Assembly: GCA_027604505.1 (NCBI GenBank)
Contig: JADIIX010000029.1
Location: 1 to 64,000 of the forward strand
DNA length: 64,000 nucleotides
DNA from: Gonapodya sp. JEL0774
Lineage: Eukaryota > Monoblepharomycota > Monoblepharidomycetes > Monoblepharidales > Gonapodyaceae
Direction: 5' to 3'
Shown: positions 56,715 to 64,000 of the stretch, in pieces
Numbering within the stretch: the stretch's first letter is position 1
Layout: every line of letters begins with the position of its first letter
Position numbers and translations under genes: made by a program
The notes under the pieces: model-generated
Told to the model about the DNA's origin: nothing
The model's database searches: none
Seen by the model: only the letters and a program-made list of their open reading frames with translations

Positions 56715-58974
56715 TCACCTTTCCTTGTTCTCTGCTGCGCTCACCATACCCGCAGCCTGATTCTCCAATGACGATAACAGACTGTCCTTCCCATTCGAAC
56801 CCAACCTTTTGATAGATTCCCTGCTCCGAGAAAGTAGGGCCAACGCGCTGTTATCCTCCGGCGAATTTTTGATTGACAAAGTTCTCTTGACATAGTCGCC
56901 CTGCTCCAGCAAGTTCGGTAGCTGCTTCGAGAGTGGCACTCCACCCACATTGTGTGACGGAGGGGATTCTTTCGTGATCCCGTCGGTGCTTCTTCGACCT
57001 GTCGACGACGGGCGAGGGGGCACACATATCGCAAGGGAGGCAGATTCTGGTGATGTCGACACGGGTGGAGTGGGCGGAATAGGAATCGGCACGTTGTTGT
57101 TCCAATCCGTACGTTCGACTGAAGGCCCGCCATGCACGGCGACAGGAGCCACCACCGTCGCATTGATTAGGACTGCAGAAACAGCTTCACCCTTCCCCAC
57201 AGATGGTCTCACGCCGTCCTGCGACGTGCGGAGACCATTATTCATGAGTAATGACGATATCCTCGAGTGCGATCCAACGCTTGCCCGCCGCTGGTCATCA
57301 AGCCAAGCGATCCATTCAAATTCAGATTCAGTCGCCTGAAACTGGTATCCCCAGTATGGTTCTTCGTGTTCGTTCCAAAGCTGGTCGATAAGCAAACCGG
57401 GAACAAGGTTCTCGAGGTTTCGTGGAGGTCCGGTGGCGAGAAACGCTTCCGCATTGACTTGTCTGAGGTCCGGCGAGTATTTCGCGTCACAGCCAAGGAC
57501 ATGCGATGACCCGACTTTTAAATGCCTAGGAGGCGTGCGTAACACGTCGATCCAAACAACTCACCTCATGTTCGCAATCTCCTGCTTTGACAAAAATTTT
57601 CTGAGCCATGGGTGCTCGAGAGCAACTTCTGCTGTCATTCTAGTGAGTGGACTCATGGCCAAGAGCTGCTTGACAAAGTTTCGCGACTCCGGGCTGAGCA
57701 CTCGCCACGCAGGATGTGTGAAGGCCAACTGTCGCACTTTCCCACCAGTCCATGATGGCGGACTTCCAGTCAGTAGAGTGTGCGCGATCATGCCGAGAGA
57801 AAACATATCGGCTGGTGTTCCATAGCCATTACCGTCCCACACCTCTGGCGCTGAGAGAAAAGTACAAATATAGGGAATTGTTTCAGCGGTGGCGTGCCAC
57901 AAAGAGGTGGCACCAGATTTGTACAAGCTAGGTCTTACCTGTATACAATGGCGTTCCGATTTGGGTCCTAAGTCGTTCCTGGTCCTTCTCAATACGATTC
58001 GCGATGCCAAAGTCGACAAGCAAAAGTGGAGAGCTAGGACTCGGATCTTTGAAGACGATGTTCTTGGTGCGCAGGTCCCGGTGGACTATCCCGCTGTGTG
58101 ATTGTAGTGCGATGTGCGAACAGTTGGGTGTGAGAGATGGAATGATACCACGAAACTGCGGGCCCAGCCTTTTAACTCTTACTGTGCATGCAGAAACGCC
58201 AGCACGTTACATAAAGTGGCGAGGATAAGAGCAGAGTCGCGTTCGGTGAGGTGTCCGCGTGAGACGACACGGTCAAACAGCTCTCCGCCAGTCGCTCTTG
58301 AATGTGCGGGAGCGCAATGTTACACATCAGCCACTGAATTCCAAGGCATGGCCGACGTATTCTTTTCTTACAGTGCAAACACCATATAGAAGTTCGTCTT
58401 GTCTTCAAAGTAATCAATGAGCTCTATACGTCAAAGTTGAGGCAATGGAGTCAAAATTCAGCCAGAAACACAAGGAGAAGGACTGCAAATGTTCGTGCCA
58501 AAGACATCAAACAGTTATCAGTTGCGGAACTCACCACAAACATTCGGGTGCCACTTTGCTGTTTGAAGGATGGCCACCTCTCGCCTCCAAGCAGCTGCAA
58601 TCTCTTCGGACGAGCCATGTACTGCACTGGACCCACCAGAAGTCACTTTACGTATAGTTTTAAGCGCGACATGCTTTCCAGTTGGTCCATGGATCGCCTC
58701 TTCGACTTGGCCTTGAGCTCCTTTTCCTTTGGGCCGAATGGTCGCATTACAGTGGTCGACAATTGGCAGAAATAAAACTCACCAAGGAGGCGAACGACCG
58801 TGTACTCCCTTTTCTTTGCGAGATCCCCTTCAAATTTGCTGAAGGAGAGGAAGTAGAAGTGGATTGACAAAGGTAACGGAGTATGGAACCAAAAGAAAAG
58901 TTTCTGTCCCCACACCTGTAGTCGTCAGCGGAAGGGTTTGCCCGCTTCAAAAATGCACTAAAGATCCTCTTCAT
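56715..58974 (-). CDS. serine/threonine protein kinase, CAMK-like, with long C-terminal tail
   Basis: Exon 1 (58974 down to about 58918) gives MKRIFSAFLKRANPSADDY. The next exon begins KFEGDLAKKREYTVVRLLG and joins KGAQGQVEEAIHGPTGKHVA with LKTIRK, giving a glycine loop and the ATP-binding lysine. EREVAILQTAKWHPNV-like and ELIDYFEDKTNFYMVFAL segments follow. GELFDRVVSRGHLTERDSAL leads to the catalytic loop IVHRDLRTKNIVF, then LLLVDFGIANRIEKDQ, APEVWDGNGYGTPADMFSLG and LEHPWLRKFLS. DFG, APE and the catalytic Asp are intact, but the usual HRDLK lysine is Arg. After the domain come roughly 280 residues (to 56715) rich in Ser, Pro and Val, probably regulatory, which I do not recognise. The substrate is unknown. 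Small exons make some joins approximate. Confidence 0.85.
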
Positions 58975-59519
58975 GTGAGGCAAAAAGCACGGAGCGAGCG
59001 GCTTTTGCAGATGACTTTTAGTCCGAAAACTCCCAGCAAGTCCACCACCACGATGTCGTCGCCGCAGGGACGCCGCGAGTGTGCTGTCCAGACTTGAATC
59101 GGCGTGGAACCTGAGAATCACCGACGATCGTGTTTGTTTGATTATGAGATGGTCAGCGAAATGTAGGGGAAACGATTCCCCCGTCAAACGACACGAATGT
59201 GACAAGGCACAGTTCGCCCTAAGGACACTCAACTGGTGTGGCCATTTCCAAAGCTCCAAAATTCCGAAACAACAGATCTTCAAACTTACACTCGCTAGTA
59301 CTAACGTTAGACACGAGGAGTCCTGCGTTCCCCTCTTATCTTGCACGTATGAGTGAATCCAACAGTACATCTACAGGATCAGATGGCAGTACAACCTCAA
59401 ACCTCAGATTCATGATCAAATACATAGCCAAATGTTCCAATAAACTACAGCTCAAATAGTCACCATGCGACCGAAAGAAAGTCCTTTGATTTTTGAGTGT
59501 ATTCCGGCTTATCGCCAAT
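58975..59519. other. intergenic, upstream of kinase and downstream of flippase
   Basis: It holds the promoter of the kinase gene and the 3' flank of the flippase gene, both on the minus strand. A long minus-strand frame passes through it but has no recognisable content outside the kinase exons. Confidence 0.4.
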
Positions 59520-62500
59520 TTAACCTGTCCTGAGACGATTCCTGCTCCAGACAATCCACACAAACCTCGGAAGAAGGGCCACCACCACAGCCAAAATAAT
59601 TTGTGCGTGGACAGCTACCTCAGTTAGCACAACCCGAGACGACCCTTCTAGTTCGGTTAAAGTAATTCGAAGGGAGGAGAGAACGATTGTCGCAATAAAT
59701 ACGAGAGATGTAGAGCCAACGTGAATGATCAGAGTAAGGAAGTTCCAATAGCGCTGTTGTAGCAAGGTCGAGATGTTGACGGCCACTACAACGTTGAGCG
59801 CGCTCATGACTCCAATTGAGATGCGGTCCACAGGCAATCCAGAGCTGAAGTTTCCGTCGTAAGTGACTCCAAATGGAACAAAAAAGCACACTGCTCCTTG
59901 GTACATGGAGTCAAGGACGAACCAAAAACTTTCACAGGTGGATTGTGACCCATGTCGAACAAAATTTCAGTCTAATATAATGATGACGAAAAAGGTATTT
60001 AAACCACACTCACAAGCTTTTCAAATCAAATGAAGTATCTACTCGGGCCTGGGGATAAAGCTCGGGGTGGGCCAGCGCAACTGTCTTCGGAATATCTTGT
60101 TCGAGTGTGCCTAACAAAACGACGTGTGGTGGCACTGGTAAGGTTTGTTTCCGCAAAAAGGTACTCCTAAAACAAACCCATTGTAACAACAGTCGCCGAT
60201 GTGAAGACCACATTGAAAAGCAAAACGTAAAGGTAGTCAGTGGCGAACGTCGCGGTGTTTCTGGTCGATTCAAGAGGTGAGAGTAGCCTTATGATCGTCA
60301 GAGGGAACACATTGCACGCCAAAGGCTACTCACGCTGCAAAATACTGGTACGTGTAGTTCATGCTTGCCCAAGCAAGATTCTTGTAGAAAATATTCGAAA
60401 CCATTAGTGCAAGCCGAACATAGGACCAACGACCGTGGACGAAGAAGAGGTTCGCCAAAAACCGGAATTGGGCTGGCGAAAAGTTTGCAAGAAGCTGACA
60501 TACCACACCGCGATAACTTGCGTGTAAGATGGGCTATTCGAAACTCACAGATCGAGTAGTCACTAGCGGCGGCGGCTTGGTTGCCCTCGCTACCCACGAT
60601 ACCGACTCCAATATTCGCCTCCTCAATCATCCTTCGATTGGGGTATGCGGCTAATCAATATTACCGTTACGAAAAAGTCAACAGTGAAACCTGTCACACT
60701 CACCCGACGTCGTTCGCGCCGTCACCAACGGCCGCAACTACGACATCCATTCCCTGTCTCACAATGGTACATATTTCCCACTTTTGCCTCGGACTCATCC
60801 TGCAAAACATGACACCATCGCAGCGTGTTGCAAGATCCAGCAGTTCCTGCCTTCCTCGATCTGTTTCGAGTGCGATGGCCACGGCGTCGCCGTCCATGAC
60901 CAGTCCATAGCTCACCAAACTTTGTTCGGGCGATCGACGGCCAAGAGTGAACTTCCCCATGGCGATGAAGAGTGCCTTCAGACTTGGGTATCGTTTGAGA
61001 AGCTTGGCTTGCAAGGGCGATAAACGTTTCGGTGAAGGTGCTTTGAGGCTGTTGTTGATGTCGTGAAGCTGCCGAGCAACGTTGGCACCCGGATCCGGAG
61101 AAGTAATGGTGTGGACAGTCATGGTAGAGTTGAGGAGTTGGCACGAGTAGCCGATATTGACGGCGGTTTCGACCTGCAAATGAAGTGTGATGTCATCAAT
61201 GCTTTGTGCGAACATAGAGATGTATTGCGCGAACGAGTTCGATGGTACTTGCTTTGTCGCCTGTCAGCACCCATACCTTCATACCTGCCAACTGCAAGTC
61301 TCTGATTGTCTCAGGAACCTGCCACAAAGTCAACAACCGACTCAGCACCGCGATACACAAATCATAACTGATCCATCTTCACCCACCTCATCCTGCAATC
61401 TATCCTCGATCGCAGTCGCACCGACCAGCCTCATATCACACTCTAGGTCCCCGTACACGCTCTGCACCGCCTCCTCCCGATCCTCCATACTCTGCATGGC
61501 CTCGTCAAGTTGTTCTTTCCAACGTATGTATTGGTCTGTGGTGATGCGGCGGTACGCAACGCACAGGGTGCGCAGACCAAGGCGGGCGAATTGCGTCAAG
61601 TGCTCGTTCGTGGCGGCGATGAGGGAGGCCGAGGTGTCCGGTGCACGGGGAATCACGGTGCTAAGGGCCGTGTGAATAGATCACGAATGTGAGATGACGG
61701 GCAACGAATGTGTGGGATTGTCCATGTTACACACGGTATTATGACAACCGGTAGCGATTGAGACGCAGCAATGGCAAATCCAACCTCACCTGTCCGCCCC
61801 CTTTGAGTACACCAAAACCCCTTCCTCCCCAACCTTTCTCACCACCACACTCATCATCCTTCTCTCACTCGAAAACTCGCAAATATGCAGGACCTCGAAT
61901 TCCTCCACCTTGCCTCCCCTGGTGCCGATCCTCACCCACCGACCGTCAGCGCTGCGACTCAAGAATTCAAAGTTGCAACGCCGCCCAAACTCCACCAGAG
62001 CCTTCTCGTCTGGAGATTCAGCTTGGATAGCAAAATGGGGGGCTATGGGCGTCGGCACGGTGTGGCATACCGCCAGGCAAGTCAAAAAGTGGCCCAGCAG
62101 CGACGAATTGGGTTCGCTGGGGTCACTGTCACTCTCAGTCACACCGCTGTTGTTCGATTTCGAAAGCGGATCCGCATCTGCCAGGATCGTCTCCGACTTC
62201 TCCCCCCGGCTCTCCCTAATTCCCCCCTGCACCACATCTAAATGTGGTCCCTCGGGGACCCCAGCCCTCATTCCCGCCCCACCCTGATCGCTGCCCAAAC
62301 CACGCCTTCTCCTCGACAGCGTCCTCTCCAAGTTCCCTCCCAACTTCTCGTCCTCTGCGTGCATCAAGACCCCCCCTATCGAACACGACCGGAACTCCAT
62401 CTTGTTCTGGGTTAAGGTACCCGTCTTATCGGACAAGACCACCTCGATCTGTCCCATATCGTCCATGACGTTCCAGTTGCGCGGGCGCGCACGCACTCCG

Positions 62501-64000
62501 GTGCCGTCCACGCCGGGAAGACTTGTGTCGAGCATGTCGTCGTCTTCGGCGATGAAGTAGACTTGAAAGGCACGGGCGATTTCGATGGTGGTGTACAGAC
62601 TGCGTCGGGGGACGAGGGACGGAGATTTCGGGTGCCGTCACCAGTTCGAGTGGTAAGAGTGGTGATTGGTCAGGATGACAAACAAACAAGGGAACTAAAA
62701 GGGCTCCCACAGTGCCAGTCGCTCCATGCACTCAACTCCAGCTTTGCATTCCCACCCCGTCGTACCGCACTTCTCACCGAACCTCCGCCTCTCCACGCCT
62801 CGATACAACCACCTTCGGTAGAACACTCCAGACGCACCTTATCGGAATAATTGTCTGAATGACAATCATACTCGTCCAAAACGTGATGAAGAAGCCGGCG
62901 ATGTTGTTGTCGTGGTTTCCCTTTGCGAACAAAGGTGCCGGGTTCTCCTTACTGTAGGTCGCAAAGACGGCCACGTAGCGGGCAGAGGTGGCCATGGCCA
63001 TCAAGATCATGAGGACGAAGTTGAGAGTGACCTTTGGGTGGGAGGGAGGGAGGGGAGGGGCGGGGGAGGTTGAGTACCCCATGCTGTTATCTCCACACCC
63101 TCATCTGCCCTACGCCTTGCCCCAGTCTCCCCCAACCCACCATCACATTCATGACCCTCTCCGCCCTACTCTGCTTCCCCTTCACCTGCCCCCCGTTCCT
63201 GACCACCCTCGTATCGTGTCCCGTGTACACCACGATGCCCACGACCCACCCCGTGTTGCGTACCACTGCGCCCCGGAGCAGGAGGTTGGACAGGTCGAGG
63301 GGGAAGACGAGTGGGGGTGGAGGGGGAGTGGGAAGAGGAAGGGTGAGCGTCGCGGGGAGCGGGGTGGGGCGGGTGAGCGTCCCGGGGCGAGGGGCGAGCG
63401 AGGTGCGGCGGGTTGCGGGGACTAGAGATGATGGTGATGGCGAAGTGCCTGTTCCGCCACCGGTACCCAGGCCAGCTCCTGCACCTGCACCTCCACCTGC
63501 ACCGACTGTGGGGACCACCCTGCTCCCCCTCCTCCTCCACATCCCCCCTCCATTGTCCCTCTCCCGAGCTTCTTTCTCCACCTTCTCGCGCACCTCCCCG
63601 TCCACTACCACCAGCCTCCCCTGGAACTTGACCAGACTCGCGCTCGGCGGCTCTGCGTCCACGGCCATCCAAGTGGTCGCAAGACGGGCGAGCGCGCGGT
63701 GGAGGGCAGGGTCCCGGGTCGGATCTGTCGACGGGAAGCCTTCCGCGCCCGGGTCCGGGTCTGCGACTTTGGCGAGGTCGTCTCCTCGGAAACCGTAATC
63801 GTCAGGGGTCTCCGCGGCGGCGGCATCTCCACTCAGATACCCGTCGTCCCAGCCCACACACCAGCGACTCTTGAGGTTGGTCTCCCCGTCCAGACTCTTT
63901 GTCTCGAGGCGACACACCCCGGCTTTTTCTGAGCTGGCGAGCGGGACGATGTCGGCGGGCACGGCGTCGTCAGAACGGAGGAGGACCAGATCGCCGGGGA
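59520..64000 (-). CDS. P4-type ATPase (phospholipid flippase), N-terminus beyond window
   Basis: P4-ATPases move phospholipids to the cytosolic leaflet. The frame enters from the right edge with GDLVLLRSDDAVPADIVPLA (actuator domain) and has the P4 motif LETKSLDGETNLKSR. NLLLRGAVVRNTGWVVGIVV and the membrane-4 motif IIPI|SLYTTIEIARAFQVYF (PISL, P4-specific) follow. The phosphorylation site is VVLSDKTGTLTQNKMEF. FAIQAESPDEKALVEFGRRC marks the nucleotide domain, then CRMSPRQKWEI and the hinge VGDGANDVGMIEEANIGVGI. C-terminal membrane exons include FGTLEQDIPKTVALAHPELY and LPVDRISIGVMSALNVVV, ending RLRTG at 59520. A Pro/Thr/Gly-rich insert of about 100 residues interrupts the actuator domain (about 63590-63310). 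The first membrane helices lie right of the window. A Cdc50-family partner would be expected elsewhere. Confidence 0.93.

Noticed and set aside
1-64000. CRISPR arrays, bacterial operons, complete rRNA genes or tRNA genes
   Set aside because: I saw no regularly spaced repeats, ribosome-binding-site-led gene strings, or convincing tRNA A/B boxes. The window is spliced eukaryotic nuclear DNA. A tRNA scan was not possible by eye.

Overview
The window looks like nuclear DNA of a zoosporic fungus, most likely a chytrid (inference). The genes are eukaryotic, dense and intron-rich with short GT-AG introns. They combine fungal genes (LAS1, ALG3, a CTK2-like cyclin, a Yol075c-like ABC transporter) with genes that Dikarya have largely lost (presenilin, FANCI, a VMP1-like protein). 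Mobile DNA includes the end of a chromodomain Ty3 element and a broken Fanzor (eukaryotic TnpB-like) gene, a family first characterised from a chytrid.

Layout. 1-2.2 kb: the 3' end of a chromodomain Ty3/gypsy element with a likely LTR, then a decayed minus-strand reading frame. 2.25-17.7 kb: ELP4 (+), a CTK2-like cyclin (-), the Fanzor remnant (-), the PP4 catalytic subunit (+), an unrecognised gene (+), a class I glutamine amidotransferase (-), MGR2/ROMO1 (+) and LAS1 (-). A short piece of mitochondrial-type large-subunit rRNA lies upstream of LAS1. 18.0-24.4 kb: one full-size ABCG transporter (-) whose two ATP sites look unequal. 24.4-26.0 kb: gene-poor, with small tandem repeats. 26.0-31.4 kb: one long secreted modular protein (+) with a nearly perfect internal tandem duplication, an assembly gap and two 7-base micro-exons.

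31.6-44.1 kb: FANCI (+), VMP1 (-), cytosolic arginyl-tRNA synthetase with a GST-like N-terminal domain (-), and a homoserine-dehydrogenase-like oxidoreductase with a C-terminal SAF domain (+). 44.7-64 kb: linker histone H1 (-), presenilin (+), a PB1-like protein (+), ribosomal protein L7 (-), ALG3 (+), a protein kinase (-) and a P4-type lipid flippase (-) that runs off the right edge.

Most genes are single-copy housekeeping genes and show no operon-like or cluster logic. The most distinctive features are the dead Fanzor, the organellar rRNA insert, the micro-exons, the FANCI that lacks its ubiquitin-acceptor lysine, and the GST-ArgRS fusion. Exon boundaries were inferred by hand from splice motifs, reading-frame continuity and family conservation; they have not been checked against transcripts.
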